From Streptomyces albireticuli (lineage in GTDB: Bacteria > Actinomycetota > Actinomycetes > Streptomycetales > Streptomycetaceae): DNA of 64,000 nucleotides. The stretch's first letter is position 1; each line of letters begins with the position of its first letter. A program made the position numbers and the translations under genes. Location: positions 2,510,001-2,574,000 of the forward strand of contig NZ_CP021744.1 in the NCBI RefSeq assembly GCF_002192455.1, given 5' to 3'. The notes below the pieces were generated by a model. That model was not told the origin of the DNA. It ran no database searches and saw only the letters and a program-made list of their open reading frames with translations. This document shows positions 1-9,749 of the stretch, piece by piece.

Positions 1-693
1 TTCACCTGGCGCAACGGCAAGCACGAACTCACCGACTACCTCACCGAGCTGTCGGGCGAGGCGGCCGCCTTCATGCGCCCCAACCTCTTCGTCAACACCC
101 CTGACATCCTGCACGCCTACCTCCAGGACGGCGGCCGGGCGGCCTTCGAGATCCGGGCCGTGCTCGCCGCCACGCTCTCCCCCTCCTGGGGCGTCTACGC
201 CGGCTACGAGCTGTGCGAGAACACCCCGGTGCGGCCGGGCAGCGAGGAGTACCTGGACTCCGAGAAGTACCAGCTGCGCCCGAGGGACTGGGCGGCGGCC
301 GAGCGGGCGGGCACCGGCCTCGCTCCGCTGCTGACCCTCCTGAACCGGCTTCGGCGGCGCCAGCCCGCGCTGCGCCGGCTGCGCAACCTGCGCTTCCACG
401 ACGCCGACAACGACGCCGTCATCGCCTACTCCAAGCGGGCCGGCGGCTCGTGCGTCCTCACGGTCGTCAACCTCGACCCCCACCACACCCAGGAGGCCAC
501 GGTCTCGTTGAACATGCCGGAACTCGGCCTCGATTGGCACGAGTCCGTCCCGGTGCGCGACGAGCTCACCGGAGAGACCTATCACTGGGGCAGGGACAAC
601 TATGTGCGCCTGGAGCCGGGCCGTTCCATCGCGCCCGCGCACGTGTTCTCGCTGCGACCGTCCTCACCGATCGGAGGGTCACCCACACCATGA
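1..693 (+). CDS. glgE: GlgE, maltose-1-phosphate maltosyltransferase (C-terminal part)
   Basis: Only the last 230 codons are present; the frame is open from base 1 and ends at TGA 691-693. GlgE (GH13_3, cytoplasmic) extends alpha-1,4-glucan using maltose-1-phosphate. The visible part begins inside the late catalytic barrel ([19 protein letters not shown], then [17 protein letters not shown]) and continues through [13 protein letters not shown], a typical GlgE segment, into the C-terminal beta domain. The stop overlaps the treS start as ATGA (690-693), so the two are translationally coupled. This fits the TreS-Mak-GlgE-GlgB route from trehalose to branched glucan. Identification rests on family motifs plus the neighbours; the catalytic Asp/Glu lie mostly outside the window. 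Confidence 0.93.
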   Translation, partial: FTWRNGKHELTDYLTELSGEAAAFMRPNLFVNTPDILHAYLQDGGRAAFEIRAVLAATLSPSWGVYAGYELCENTPVRPGSEEYLDSEKYQLRPRDWAAAERAGTGLAPLLTLLNRLRRRQPALRRLRNLRFHDADNDAVIAYSKRAGGSCVLTVVNLDPHHTQEATVSLNMPELGLDWHESVPVRDELTGETYHWGRDNYVRLEPGRSIAPAHVFSLRPSSPIGGSPTP

Positions 694-2423
694 TCGTCAA
701 TGAGCCCGTCCACGACACGTTCGAGGACACCCCCGCCAAGGACCTGGATCCCGACTGGTTCAAGCGCGCCGTCTTCTACGAGGTGCTCGTGCGGTCCTTC
801 CAGGACAGCGACGGCGACGGCATCGGCGACCTCAAGGGTCTGACGGCCAAGCTGGACTACCTTCAGTGGCTGGGCGTCGACTGCCTCTGGCTGCCGCCGT
901 TCTTCCAGTCCCCGCTGCGCGACGGCGGCTACGACGTCTCCGACTACACCGCGGTGCTCCCGGAGTTCGGCGACCTCGCCGACTTCGTGGAGTTCGTGGA
1001 CGCGGCGCACCAGCGGGGCATGCGCGTCATCATCGACTTTGTCATGAACCATACGAGCGATCAGCACGAGTGGTTCCAGCAGTCCCGCACGGACCCCGAA
1101 GGCCCGTACGGCGACTACTACGTCTGGGCCGACGACGACAAGCAGTACCAGGACGCGCGGATCATCTTCGTGGACACCGAGTCCTCGAACTGGACCTTCG
1201 ACCCGGTGCGCAAGCAGTACTACTGGCACCGCTTCTTCTCCCACCAGCCGGACCTGAACTACGAGAACCCGGCCGTACAGGAGGAGATCCTGGCCGCCCT
1301 CCGGTTCTGGCTGGACCTCGGCATCGACGGCTTCCGGCTCGACGCGGTGCCGTACCTCTTCGCCGAGGAGGGCACCAACTGCGAGAACCTCCCGCGCAGC
1401 CACGAGTTCCTCAAGCGGGTCCGGGCCGAGATCGACGCCCACTACCCGGACACGGTGCTGCTGGCGGAGGCCAACCAGTGGCCCGAGGACGTCGTCGACT
1501 ACTTCGGCGACTACGCCGCGGGCGGCGACGAATGCCATATGGCGTTCCACTTCCCCGTGATGCCGCGCATCTTCATGGCCGTCCGGCGGGAATCCCGCTA
1601 TCCGGTCTCGGAGATCCTGGCCAAGACCCCGGCCATCCCCTCCGGCTGCCAGTGGGGCGTCTTCCTGCGCAACCACGACGAGCTCACGCTCGAAATGGTC
1701 ACGGACGAAGAGCGCGACTACATGTACGCGGAGTACGCCAAGGACCCGCGGATGCGCGCCAACATCGGCATCCGGCGCCGGCTGGCCCCGCTGCTCGACA
1801 ACGACCGCAATCAGATCGAGCTGTTCACCGCGCTCCTGCTGTCGCTGCCCGGCTCGCCGATCCTCTACTACGGCGACGAGATCGGGATGGGCGACAACAT
1901 CTGGCTCGGCGACCGCGACGGGGTGCGCACCCCGATGCAGTGGACGCCCGACCGGAACGCCGGCTTCTCCTCCTGCGACCCCGGGCGGCTGTACCTGCCG
2001 ACCATCATGGACCCGGTCTACGGCTATCAGGTCACCAACGTCGAAGCCGCCATGAGCAGCCCCTCCTCGCTGCTGCACTGGACGCGCCGCATGATCGAGA
2101 TCCGGAAGCAGAACCCCGCCTTCGGACTCGGCTCGTACACCGAGCTGGCCTCCAGCAACCCCGCCGTGCTCGCCTTCCTCCGGGAGGTCCGGGTGCCGGG
2201 GCAGCGGGACGACGACCTGGTCCTGTGCGTGAACAATTTCTCCCGTTTCGCACAGCCGACCGAACTCGACCTCCAGATGTTCAGCGGCCGCCACCCGGTC
2301 GAGCTCATCGGTGGAGTGCGCTTCCCGGCCATCGGCGAGCTGCCGTACCTGCTCACCCTGGCCGGCCACGGCTTCTACTGGTTCCGGCTGCGCCACGGCG
2401 CGCCGCCGCCGGCCGGACACTGA
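690..2423 (+). CDS. treS: TreS, trehalose synthase (maltose alpha-D-glucosyltransferase)
   Basis: A 577-residue GH13 enzyme that interconverts trehalose and maltose in the cytoplasm and feeds maltose to the Mak-GlgE pathway. The N terminus has the TreS signature ([14 protein letters not shown], then [12 protein letters not shown]). The catalytic triad is visible: nucleophile D218 (FRLDAV), acid/base E260 (LAEANQW) and D330 (RNHDE). The 42 and 70 residue spacings match those known for mycobacterial TreS. There is no C-terminal maltokinase fusion; the kinase is the separate next gene. The ATG overlaps the glgE stop (ATGA). An intrinsic terminator follows at 2433-2463. Confidence 0.96.
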   Translation: MIVNEPVHDTFEDTPAKDLDPDWFKRAVFYEVLVRSFQDSDGDGIGDLKGLTAKLDYLQWLGVDCLWLPPFFQSPLRDGGYDVSDYTAVLPEFGDLADFVEFVDAAHQRGMRVIIDFVMNHTSDQHEWFQQSRTDPEGPYGDYYVWADDDKQYQDARIIFVDTESSNWTFDPVRKQYYWHRFFSHQPDLNYENPAVQEEILAALRFWLDLGIDGFRLDAVPYLFAEEGTNCENLPRSHEFLKRVRAEIDAHYPDTVLLAEANQWPEDVVDYFGDYAAGGDECHMAFHFPVMPRIFMAVRRESRYPVSEILAKTPAIPSGCQWGVFLRNHDELTLEMVTDEERDYMYAEYAKDPRMRANIGIRRRLAPLLDNDRNQIELFTALLLSLPGSPILYYGDEIGMGDNIWLGDRDGVRTPMQWTPDRNAGFSSCDPGRLYLPTIMDPVYGYQVTNVEAAMSSPSSLLHWTRRMIEIRKQNPAFGLGSYTELASSNPAVLAFLREVRVPGQRDDDLVLCVNNFSRFAQPTELDLQMFSGRHPVELIGGVRFPAIGELPYLLTLAGHGFYWFRLRHGAPPPAGH

Positions 2424-2738
2424 GAGCGGATCCCCGTGCGCGTCCCGATCGGCCGCGCACGGGCGGTTTTCCCTTCCGAACCCTGGGAACCCTCACTACT
2501 ACGCACGGGCCGGGCCGACCGGATCGCCACCGCTCGAATCCGCCGCGGCGGCCGCACAGACCGCCACCCGCACGCACCGCTAGCACCGCACGCATCGCAC
2601 GCACCGCATGCAGAGGCCGCTGGGGCTGACCGTACGGACGATCCTCGCCCGACACGTCCCGCACCGCGCACCGGTCAAAGCCGCAATCCGGGACACTTTG
2701 CCCTACCTGTCGTGTGCCCGGGGAAAGGACGCGACGCC
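2424..2738. other. 315-base intergenic stretch between treS and mak
   Basis: Holds the treS terminator and, around 2569-2607, short imperfect direct repeats of the unit GCACGCACCGC. No convincing coding sequence on either strand. A promoter for mak probably lies in the last 100 bases, but I cannot place its boxes with confidence. Confidence 0.5.
2433..2463 (+). terminator. Intrinsic terminator after treS
   Basis: A perfect 10-bp stem (CCCGTGCGCG at 2433-2442 with CGCGCACGGG at 2454-2463), an 11-nt loop, then CGGTTTTCCC. It lies 9 bases after the treS stop and would separate glgE-treS from mak-glgB. Confidence 0.6.
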
Positions 2739-4433
2739 ATGTCGGACGCTGCACCGTCCCGCCGGGGGACCACCCGCCGGGGGACGCCCCCCGGACCGCT
2801 GCTGTCCTCGGTCCGCGCCGGGTCGGCCACGGCCGTCCCGCGGCCGGACGCCGACGGGCCGGGGCTGCTCGGCTCGCTGGTGCCGCTGCTCTCCGAGTGG
2901 CTGCCCTGTCAGCGGTGGTTCGCGGGGAAGGGCCGCCCGATCACCGGCTTCACGCTCGTCGCGGCCACCGAGCTGCTCCCCCACACCGCCGGGGGCACCG
3001 CACCGGGCCTGCTCCACGTCCTCGTCCGGGCCCAGCAGCCCGGCTCCCCCACCGGCCACCCGGGAGCCACGGCGGCCGGCGGCCCCGCCGTGCACGCCGG
3101 CACCGACGACTGCTACCAGCTGCTCCTCGGCGTCCATGACGTCCTGCCGCCGCACCTGGCCCCCGCCCTCATCGGCCGGCCCGCCGGCGGCCCGCTGCAC
3201 GGCCGCGCCGTCTACGAGGGCCTCGCCGACCCCCGGCTGGCCGCCCTGCTCCTGGAGCGGCTGCGGGTGCCCGGCCGGCTCGGGCCGCTGCGCTTCACCC
3301 GCGAGGAGGGCGCCGTCATCGCCGCCGGACTGACGCCGAGGATGCTCGGCGCCGAGCAGTCCAACTCCTCCGTCGTCTACGGCGAAACGTATATCCTCAA
3401 GCTCTTCCGCCGCGTCTGCCCCGGCACCAACCCCGATCTGGAACTGCCCCTCGCCCTCGCCGGCACCCCCTGCGACCGGGTGCCACCGCCCGCCGCCTGG
3501 TTCGAGGCCGAGCTGCCCGGCACCGACGCGGGCCCCATGACCCTCGGCGTGCTCCAGCCCTATCTGCCGGGCTCCGCCGACGGCTGGCAGCTGGCCCTCA
3601 GCGCCCTGGCCGTACGGGCCGACTTCACCGCCTCCGCCCGCGCCCTCGGCCACGCCACCGCCGAGGTGCACGGCGCGCTCGCCGAGGCGCTGCCCACGGT
3701 CGTCCTGCGCCGCCCCCAGCTCGAACACCTGGCCGCCTCGATGACCCGGCGGCTGGACGCCGCCGCCGACGCCGTCCCCGCCCTGCGCCCCTACCGGGCC
3801 GCGCTGCGCGGCGCCTACGACGAGCTGGCGGCGCTCGGCCGGGCCGGCCGCACCTGGCACGCCCAGCGCATCCACGGCGACCTGCACCTGGGACAGGCGC
3901 TGCGCACGGCCCAGGACGGCCGGTGGGCGCTCATCGACTTCGAGGGCGAGCCCGCCCGCCCGCTGGCCGAGCGCTGCCGCCCGCAGCCCGCGGCCCGGGA
4001 CGTCGCCGGCATGCTGCGCTCCTTCGACTACGCCGCCGCGGTCGGCCGCGCGACCGCCACCACCTGGTCGGCCCGCGCCCGCGCCGCGTTCTGCGAGGGC
4101 TACGCCGGAGTGCGCGAGGACCCCCGCGAGGACCCCCAGCTGCTGCGCGCCCACGAGACCGACAAGGCCGTCTACGAGGTCCTCTACGAGGCCCGGCACC
4201 GCCCCGACTGGCTCCCGGTCCCCATGTCCGCGATCCGCCGGCTGGCGGACCCGCGGGAGCGGGACGAGGCGGACGCGCCGGGGCCACCGCCCGCCGTCCG
4301 GAAGCCCGCCGCGGCTTCCGCCGCGCGGGCGGCCACCGTGACGTACCGGCACGGACCGGGGGCGGACGGCGCGGCCCACCCCGGCGGTGCCCCCGGACCC
4401 CCGGGCCGGCCGGACCCCGAGGAACCCACGTGA
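2739..4433 (+). CDS. mak: Maltokinase (Pep2-type), makes maltose-1-phosphate
   Basis: A 564-residue protein. The ATG at 2739 is chosen because GGGAAAGGA lies 9 bases upstream; the frame is open further upstream but GC-rich noise. Maltokinase phosphorylates maltose with ATP to the GlgE substrate. Family marks are [12 protein letters not shown] near residues 50-65 and the aminoglycoside-phosphotransferase-like catalytic loop IHGDLHLGQ followed by LIDFEGEP in the C-terminal half. The last ~60 residues are Ala/Pro/Gly-rich and probably disordered, a tail longer than in most maltokinases. The stop overlaps a short downstream frame (GTGA, 4430-4433) that bridges to glgB. Confidence 0.92.
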   Translation: MSDAAPSRRGTTRRGTPPGPLLSSVRAGSATAVPRPDADGPGLLGSLVPLLSEWLPCQRWFAGKGRPITGFTLVAATELLPHTAGGTAPGLLHVLVRAQQPGSPTGHPGATAAGGPAVHAGTDDCYQLLLGVHDVLPPHLAPALIGRPAGGPLHGRAVYEGLADPRLAALLLERLRVPGRLGPLRFTREEGAVIAAGLTPRMLGAEQSNSSVVYGETYILKLFRRVCPGTNPDLELPLALAGTPCDRVPPPAAWFEAELPGTDAGPMTLGVLQPYLPGSADGWQLALSALAVRADFTASARALGHATAEVHGALAEALPTVVLRRPQLEHLAASMTRRLDAAADAVPALRPYRAALRGAYDELAALGRAGRTWHAQRIHGDLHLGQALRTAQDGRWALIDFEGEPARPLAERCRPQPAARDVAGMLRSFDYAAAVGRATATTWSARARAAFCEGYAGVREDPREDPQLLRAHETDKAVYEVLYEARHRPDWLPVPMSAIRRLADPRERDEADAPGPPPAVRKPAAASAARAATVTYRHGPGADGAAHPGGAPGPPGRPDPEEPT

Positions 4434-4501
4434 ACCGCCGACCCGCATCAGCGACGACCCCCCGGTCACCGGCCGGGGCCGCGAGGAGGACCGCCCCGTG
4501 A
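4430..4501 (+). CDS. Possible 23-codon bridging ORF between mak and glgB
   Basis: A short frame starting [12 protein letters not shown]. Its GTG overlaps the mak TGA (GTGA, 4430-4433) and its own TGA overlaps the glgB GTG (GTGA, 4498-4501). A GAGGA box at 4419-4423 lies 6 bases before its GTG. The product is Arg/Ala/Pro-rich and resembles no family I know. Its likely role, if translated, is to carry ribosomes from mak to glgB. It may equally be chance in GC-rich DNA. Confidence 0.35.
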   Translation: MNRRPASATTPRSPAGAARRTAP

Positions 4502-6912
4502 CCGCTCGACCCCCGTCCAGCCGACCGCCGTACGAGCCCGGCGCCGCACCTCCCGACGGCCTGGCCGGGGTCCCCGCGACCTTCCTCCCGGACGGCTCGC
4601 GGGCCCGGCCCACCACGCCGGAGACGGAACCCGGGGGCGACGGCGCGGCACGGGAGCCCGCCGCCGCGGCCACCGGGCCCCGGACGGCGGACGACCCCGC
4701 GCCCGCCGCCCGGCGCGGCGTGCGGCCCGCCGAGCCGCTCGGCGACGAGGAGCGCGGGCGGCTGCTGCGCGGCGCCCACCACGACCCGCACGCGCTGCTC
4801 GGAGCGCACCCCGTCCCCGGCGGGGTGGCGTTCCGGGCCCTGCGCCCGTTCGCCCGCGCGGTGGCGGTCACCGGCGCCGGCCTGCGGGCGGAGCTGTACG
4901 ACGAGGGGGACGGCCTCTTCGCCGGGGTGCTCCCACTGCGGGAGATCCCCGACTACCGGCTCCTGGTGACGTACGACGACGCGGAGCTGGAGCTCCAGGA
5001 CCCGTACCGCTTCCTGCCCGCCCTCGGCGACCTGGACCTGCACCTCGTCCGCGAGGGCCGGCACGAGGAGCTGTGGCGGGCGCTCGGCGCGGTGCCCATG
5101 ACGCACGGCGGCGTGCCCGGCACCCGCTTCACGGTCTGGGCGCCCAACGCCCAGGGCGTGCGCGTGGCGGGCGACTTCAACTACTGGGACGCCACGGGCC
5201 ACCCGATGCGGTCCCTGGGCGCGTCCGGGGTGTGGGAGGTGTTCCTGCCCGGCATCGGCGAGGGCACCCTGTACAAGTTCCAGATCACCCGCCCCGACGG
5301 CTCGTACACCCTGCGCGCCGACCCGATGGCCCGCCGCACCGAGGCGCCCCCGGCGACCGCGTCGGTCGTGGACGTCTCGCACCACGTCTGGCGGGACCAG
5401 GAGTGGATGGCGCGCCGGGCGGCCACGCCCGTGCACGAGGCGCCCTTCTCCGTCTACGAGGTGCACCTGCCGTCCTGGCGCCCCGGCCTCACCTACCGGC
5501 AGCTCGCCGACCAGCTCCCCGCGTACGTCAAGGACCTGGGCTTCACCCACGTCGAGCTGATGCCGGTCGCCGAGCACCCCTTCGGCGGCTCGTGGGGCTA
5601 CCAGGTCACCGGCTTCTACGCGCCGACCGCGCGCCTCGGCACGCCCGACGACTTCCGGTACCTGGTCGACGCGCTGCACGCGGCCGGCATCGGGGTGCTG
5701 ATGGACTGGGTGCCGGCGCACTTCCCCCGGGACGACTGGGCGCTGGCGGAGTTCGACGGCCGGCCGCTGTACGAGCCGGGGGACCCGCAGCGGGCCGCCC
5801 ACCCGGACTGGGGGACGCTGGAGTTCGACTACGGCCGCACGGAGGTCCGTAACTTCCTGGTGGCGAACGCCGTCCACTGGTGCCAGGAGTTCCACATCGA
5901 CGGGCTGCGGGTGGACGCCGTGGCGTCGATGCTCTATCTCGACTACTCCCGCGAGGCGGGCCAGTGGACGCCGAACGTCCACGGCGGCCGGGAGAACCTC
6001 GACGCGGTGGCGTTCCTCCAGGAGATGAACGCCACGGTCTACCGCCGCTGCCCCGGCGTCGTCACCATCGCCGAGGAGTCCACCGCCTGGGACGGCGTCA
6101 CCCGCGCCACCCACCACGTGGGACCCGGCGGCTTCGGCGGCCTGGGCTTCGGCCTGAAGTGGAACATGGGCTGGATGCACGACTCGCTGGTCTACGTCTC
6201 CAAGGAGCCGGTCCACCGGAAGTACCACCACGGTGAGATGACCTTCTCCATGATCTACGCGTACAGCGAGAACTACGTGCTGCCGATCTCGCACGACGAG
6301 GTGGTGCACGGCAAGCGCTCCCTGGTCTCCAAGATGCCGGGCGACTGGTGGCAGCAGCGCGCCACCCACCGCGCGTACCTGGGCTTCATGTGGGCACACC
6401 CGGGTAAGCAACTGCTCTTCATGGGGCAGGAGTTCGCGCAGGGGGCGGAGTGGTCCGAGAGCCACGGCCCCGACTGGTGGCTGCTGGACCCCTCGTACTC
6501 CGCCGAGGCCGACCACCGGGGCGTGCGCGACCTGGTCCGCGACCTCAACGCGGCCTACCGCGCCGAGCCCGCCCTGTGGCAGCGGGACACCGTGCCCGAG
6601 GGCTTCGAGTGGGTGGACGGCGACGCGAGCGAGGACAACGTCTTCGCCTTCCTGCGCTACGACGCGGACGGCTCGCCGCTGCTCGCGGTCAGCAACTTCT
6701 CGCCCGTCGTCCGGCACGGGTACACGCTGGGGGTGCCGGCGCGGTACACCGCGTGGGGCGAGTACCTGAACACGGACGCCGAGCGGTACGGCGGCGGCGG
6801 TGTCACCCACCCGGACCCGGTGAAGACGGAGGCGGTGCGCAGCCACGGCCGCCCGGCGAGCGTCACGGTGACGCTGCCGCCGCTGGCGACGGTGTGGTTC
6901 CGGCCGGTGTGA
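4498..6912 (+). CDS. glgB: 1,4-alpha-glucan branching enzyme
   Basis: An 804-residue GH13_9 enzyme that introduces alpha-1,6 branches into glucan made by GlgE. GTG 4498 is chosen because GAGGAGGA (4483-4490) is 7 bases upstream; open frame extends further up but without a ribosome site. The order is a disordered Pro/Ala-rich N terminus (~75 residues), an N-terminal beta domain, CBM48 ([20 protein letters not shown]), then the barrel. Catalytic D473 (LRVDAVASM), E526 (TIAEES) and D600 (SHDEVVHGK) are present, as is the conserved [10 protein letters not shown]. It is the last gene of the glycogen block, and a hairpin follows at 6918-6953. Confidence 0.96.
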   Translation: MTARPPSSRPPYEPGAAPPDGLAGVPATFLPDGSRARPTTPETEPGGDGAAREPAAAATGPRTADDPAPAARRGVRPAEPLGDEERGRLLRGAHHDPHALLGAHPVPGGVAFRALRPFARAVAVTGAGLRAELYDEGDGLFAGVLPLREIPDYRLLVTYDDAELELQDPYRFLPALGDLDLHLVREGRHEELWRALGAVPMTHGGVPGTRFTVWAPNAQGVRVAGDFNYWDATGHPMRSLGASGVWEVFLPGIGEGTLYKFQITRPDGSYTLRADPMARRTEAPPATASVVDVSHHVWRDQEWMARRAATPVHEAPFSVYEVHLPSWRPGLTYRQLADQLPAYVKDLGFTHVELMPVAEHPFGGSWGYQVTGFYAPTARLGTPDDFRYLVDALHAAGIGVLMDWVPAHFPRDDWALAEFDGRPLYEPGDPQRAAHPDWGTLEFDYGRTEVRNFLVANAVHWCQEFHIDGLRVDAVASMLYLDYSREAGQWTPNVHGGRENLDAVAFLQEMNATVYRRCPGVVTIAEESTAWDGVTRATHHVGPGGFGGLGFGLKWNMGWMHDSLVYVSKEPVHRKYHHGEMTFSMIYAYSENYVLPISHDEVVHGKRSLVSKMPGDWWQQRATHRAYLGFMWAHPGKQLLFMGQEFAQGAEWSESHGPDWWLLDPSYSAEADHRGVRDLVRDLNAAYRAEPALWQRDTVPEGFEWVDGDASEDNVFAFLRYDADGSPLLAVSNFSPVVRHGYTLGVPARYTAWGEYLNTDAERYGGGGVTHPDPVKTEAVRSHGRPASVTVTLPPLATVWFRPV

Positions 6913-7234
6913 GAGCGGTCAGGGCGTGACGGCATACCGACGCGCGCCCTGACACACCACCGTGCGCCGGGGCGGGGGCGATCGGGTGCGCGGTGACGCA
7001 CCGGGGGCCTGTCCACCGGGCAGGCGGCGGGTGACACGGCGGCTGTGCGGCAGGGGCGGGCGGGCGGCCGCGCGGTCACGCCCGGGGCCCCGTCCGCTTC
7101 CCGCGTGCCCCGCGGCGCCCGTTCCGCTCCTGGTGACGCCGGCGTGACGGGCCGGTGACGCCGGTTTCACTAACGTCGGCCGGGCCCAGTGATCCGGCGG
7201 CAGCCGTGGGGTCAGGGGTGTCGGAGGTAACCCG
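6913..7234. other. 322-base intergenic region upstream of the S8 peptidase cluster
   Basis: Contains the glgB hairpin and, nearer the next gene, a TAACGT hexamer at 7171-7176 that could be a -10 box for the peptidase cluster (no clear -35). No supported coding sequence. Confidence 0.4.
6918..6953 (+). terminator. Hairpin after glgB
   Basis: GTCAGGGCG (6918-6926) pairs perfectly with CGCCCTGAC (6945-6953), 5 bases beyond the glgB stop. There is no T-run, so it is a GC-type Streptomyces terminator at best. Confidence 0.45.
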
Positions 7235-7522
7235 GTGGCCGAGGTCGTGGTCCAGCTTCGTACGCCGTCGCGCCCTCCCCCGGCCGACGGCGCGGCGCCC
7301 GGCGGCCCCGAGGGGGCCGGGGGCGGCGTCGACGGCTGTCTGCGACGGCGGTTCGGGCTGCTCTCGCGCCCCCTGCACCCCGGCGCGGACGACCCGGAGG
7401 CCCTCGCGTGGCGCACGGTCGACGTGCCCGCCGGGGTGGACGCCGAGTCGGTCGCCGAGGCACTGCGCGCCCGTCCGGACGTCGCGGCCGCCTATGTGAA
7501 ACCCCAGGCGGGCCCGCCGTGA
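7235..7522 (+). CDS. Small protein resembling the N-terminal region of the adjacent S8 peptidase
   Basis: 95 residues; GTG start with TCGGAGG 7 bases upstream. No signal peptide or membrane segment. The C-terminal third (DVPAGVDAESVAEALRARPD then VAAAYVKP) aligns by eye with residues ~120-145 of the following peptidase (VDAPADRLEELAERLRSSDA then VEAAYVKP). The preceding stretch (LRRRFGLLSRPL) also resembles LITPLFGVDRR there. This is a free-standing version of the peptidase's propeptide-like region, so a role as inhibitor, intramolecular-chaperone equivalent or partner is plausible but inferred. It is the first gene of a four-gene same-strand cluster; 33 bases separate it from the peptidase. 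Confidence 0.75.
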   Translation: MAEVVVQLRTPSRPPPADGAAPGGPEGAGGGVDGCLRRRFGLLSRPLHPGADDPEALAWRTVDVPAGVDAESVAEALRARPDVAAAYVKPQAGPP

Positions 7523-7555
7523 CGCGCCTTCCCTTCACGCGGTGAGGAGAGTGCC

Positions 7556-9472
7556 GTGCCCCAGCCCTCAGGTGCGGAGAATTCCGGCGGCTCGCCGCCA
7601 CCGCCCGAATCGCTCTTCGGGCGGCCCGAGTTGGTGTGTGTGACCCGCCCCGGCGCCGGGGTGCGGATCACCGCCACCGGCGCGACCGCGGACGCGGGCG
7701 TCGCGGTGGGCGCCCTCGACGCGGTCGCGGCCGAGTCCGACGTGCTGATCACGCCGCTCTTCGGCGTGGACCGGCGGGCGGCGCGCGCCTCCGCGGACGG
7801 CGGCGCGGACGGTCCGGCGGGGCCGGACGGAACGGTCGCGGCGGGCGGGCCCGCCGGCGACGACGCGGCCCGGTGGACCCTCGACACGATGGCGCGCTTC
7901 CACCACGTGGACGCCCCGGCGGACCGGCTGGAGGAGCTGGCCGAGCGGCTCCGCTCCTCGGACGCGGTCGAGGCCGCGTACGTCAAGCCCGGGGTGGACC
8001 TGGCGGTCCAGCGGACGGAGCGGAGGACGGTCCCCGCGCAGGCCGCGAAGACGGCGAAGAAGGCGGTGAAGAAGGCCGTACGGAAGCCCGGCGGCACGGC
8101 CGCCCGCCGGACCGGGGCCGACGGCGCCGAGGGGCCCGGCGCCCTCAACGCCATGGTCCCGGACACCGCCGACGCCCCGCCCGTCACCCCGGACTTCACC
8201 GCCCGCCAGGGCTATCTCGACGCCGCGCCGGGCGGGATCGACGCCCGCTACGCCTGGACGCTGCCGGGCGGCCGGGGCGCCGGCGTCCGGGTGATCGACT
8301 GCGAGTGGGGCTGGCGCTTCACCCACGAGGACCTGCTGCGGAACCAGGGCGGGATCGTCTCGGGCACCGGCAGCACGGACACCGGTTTCGTGAACCACGG
8401 CACCGCGGTGCTCGGGGAGATCGGCGGTGACGTCAACGCCTTCGGCGTCACCGGGATCTCCCCGGACGCGGTGACGAGCGCCTCGGCGTTCTCGATCCCT
8501 ACGGCGACCGCGATCCGCAACGCGGCCGACCGGCTCGGCCCGGGCGACATCATCCTGCTGGAGATCCACCGGCCGGGCCCCCGGGCCACGGGCGCCGGCC
8601 AGCAGGGCTTCATCGCCGTCGAGTGGTGGCCGGACGACTACCTGGCGATCCGGTACGCCGTCGACCGGGGCATCACGGTCGTCGAGGCCGCGGGCAACGG
8701 CGCGGAGAACCTGGACGACCCGGTCTACGACACCCCGCAGCCCGGCTTCCCCGCCTGGTGGCGCAACCCCTTCCGGCGTACCGCGCTGGACGCCGGCGCC
8801 GTGGTCGTCGGCGCGGGGGCGCCGCCGCCGGGGACCCACGGCGCGGACCACGGGCCGGACCGGTCCCGGCTCGACTTCTCCAACTTCGGGGCCTGCGTGG
8901 ACGCCCAGGGCTGGGGCCGCGAGGTGACCACCACCGGCTACGGCGACCTCCAGGGCGGCACCGGCCAGGATCTCTGGTACACCGACCGGTTCAGCGGCAC
9001 GTCCAGCGCCTCCCCCATCGTCGTGGGAGCCCTGGCGGCCACCCAGGGCGTGCTGCGGGCTAACGGCAGGATCCCGCTGTCGCCCGCGCGCTCACGGCAG
9101 TTGCTCCGGGCCACGGGCTCACCCCAGCAGGACGCCCCGGGCCGCCCGGCCACCCAGCGCATCGGTAACCGGCCCAACCTCCGGCAGCTGATCCCCGCGG
9201 CGCTCCAGACGGCCACCTGGGTGGGCGTGCAGTTCCGCGGCACCCTGGCCGGCGGCCGCACCGGGCGCTGGTTCACGCACAGCTGGCCGGCCCACTGGCA
9301 CGTGGTGTGGACGGTCGTGCCGACCAGCCCGCGCCCCGGCGCCCCGCAGGTCCGCTGGAAGGTACGGGTCGAGCGGGCGAGCGACGGCTTCGCGACGTAC
9401 TGGATCGACGTGACCAACCTCGTGACCGACCCGGTCGACTTCGAGGCCCGGTTCGCGGTCCTCGGCTGGTGA
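7556..9472 (+). CDS. S8 (subtilisin-like) serine peptidase with atypical Asp motif and C-terminal accessory domain
   Basis: 638 residues, GTG start preceded by GGTGAGGAGA. Residues ~20-150 form a propeptide-like region similar to the upstream small protein. A Lys/Ala-rich linker follows (TAKKAVKKAVRKPGG, ~160-185), then the peptidase domain. Catalytic residues by motif are D248 (VIDCEWGW, where the usual Asp-Ser/Thr-Gly is replaced), H281 (NHGTAVLGEIGG), oxyanion N381 (AAGNG) and S483 (SGTSSASP). Residues ~551-638 are a separate domain almost duplicated by the next gene (RWFTHSWP, PTSP.PGAPQ, FAVL motifs). I see no Sec or Tat signal, so it may act inside the cell or leave by another route. 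Substrate unknown. Confidence 0.9.
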   Translation: MPQPSGAENSGGSPPPPESLFGRPELVCVTRPGAGVRITATGATADAGVAVGALDAVAAESDVLITPLFGVDRRAARASADGGADGPAGPDGTVAAGGPAGDDAARWTLDTMARFHHVDAPADRLEELAERLRSSDAVEAAYVKPGVDLAVQRTERRTVPAQAAKTAKKAVKKAVRKPGGTAARRTGADGAEGPGALNAMVPDTADAPPVTPDFTARQGYLDAAPGGIDARYAWTLPGGRGAGVRVIDCEWGWRFTHEDLLRNQGGIVSGTGSTDTGFVNHGTAVLGEIGGDVNAFGVTGISPDAVTSASAFSIPTATAIRNAADRLGPGDIILLEIHRPGPRATGAGQQGFIAVEWWPDDYLAIRYAVDRGITVVEAAGNGAENLDDPVYDTPQPGFPAWWRNPFRRTALDAGAVVVGAGAPPPGTHGADHGPDRSRLDFSNFGACVDAQGWGREVTTTGYGDLQGGTGQDLWYTDRFSGTSSASPIVVGALAATQGVLRANGRIPLSPARSRQLLRATGSPQQDAPGRPATQRIGNRPNLRQLIPAALQTATWVGVQFRGTLAGGRTGRWFTHSWPAHWHVVWTVVPTSPRPGAPQVRWKVRVERASDGFATYWIDVTNLVTDPVDFEARFAVLGW

Positions 9473-9484
9473 GAGGAGACAGGC

Positions 9485-9739
9485 ATGCGCGTAGGCACGC
9501 AGTTCACCGGAACCCTGGCCCCGGGCCAGACCGGCCGCTGGTTCACCCACAGCTGGCCGCAGGAATGGCACGTCATCTGGTACTTCATGCCCACGAGCCC
9601 GCAGCCGGGGGCACCGCAGCTCGAATGGGAGACCCAGGTCGAGCGGGCCTCGGGGACGCATGTGACGTACTGGCTGACGGTACGCAACCTGAGCAGCGCC
9701 CAGTTGCAGTTCGAAGGCCGCTTCGCGGTCCTCAATTAG
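9485..9739 (+). CDS. Free-standing copy of the S8 peptidase C-terminal domain
   Basis: 84 residues, ATG 9485 with GAGAGGAGAC just upstream and only 12 bases after the peptidase stop. By hand alignment about 50 of 83 positions are identical to the last domain of the peptidase, including GRWFTHSWP, PTSP-PGAPQ, VERAS, TYW and RFAVL. No signal peptide. Aromatic-rich alternating pattern suggests a small beta-sandwich. It could be a subunit that binds the same ligand as the peptidase tail or a regulator competing with it; both are inference. Confidence 0.8.
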   Translation: MRVGTQFTGTLAPGQTGRWFTHSWPQEWHVIWYFMPTSPQPGAPQLEWETQVERASGTHVTYWLTVRNLSSAQLQFEGRFAVLN

Positions 9740-9749
9740 GGAGTCGGGC

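Noticed and set aside
600-2420. Long minus-strand open frame opposite treS
   Set aside because: Val/Ala/Gly/Arg-rich with no domains; a mirror of GC-biased codon use in treS, whose catalytic motifs are intact.
3931-6846. 971-codon minus-strand frame opposite mak and glgB
   Set aside because: No recognisable motif; fully explained by third-position GC of the real genes.
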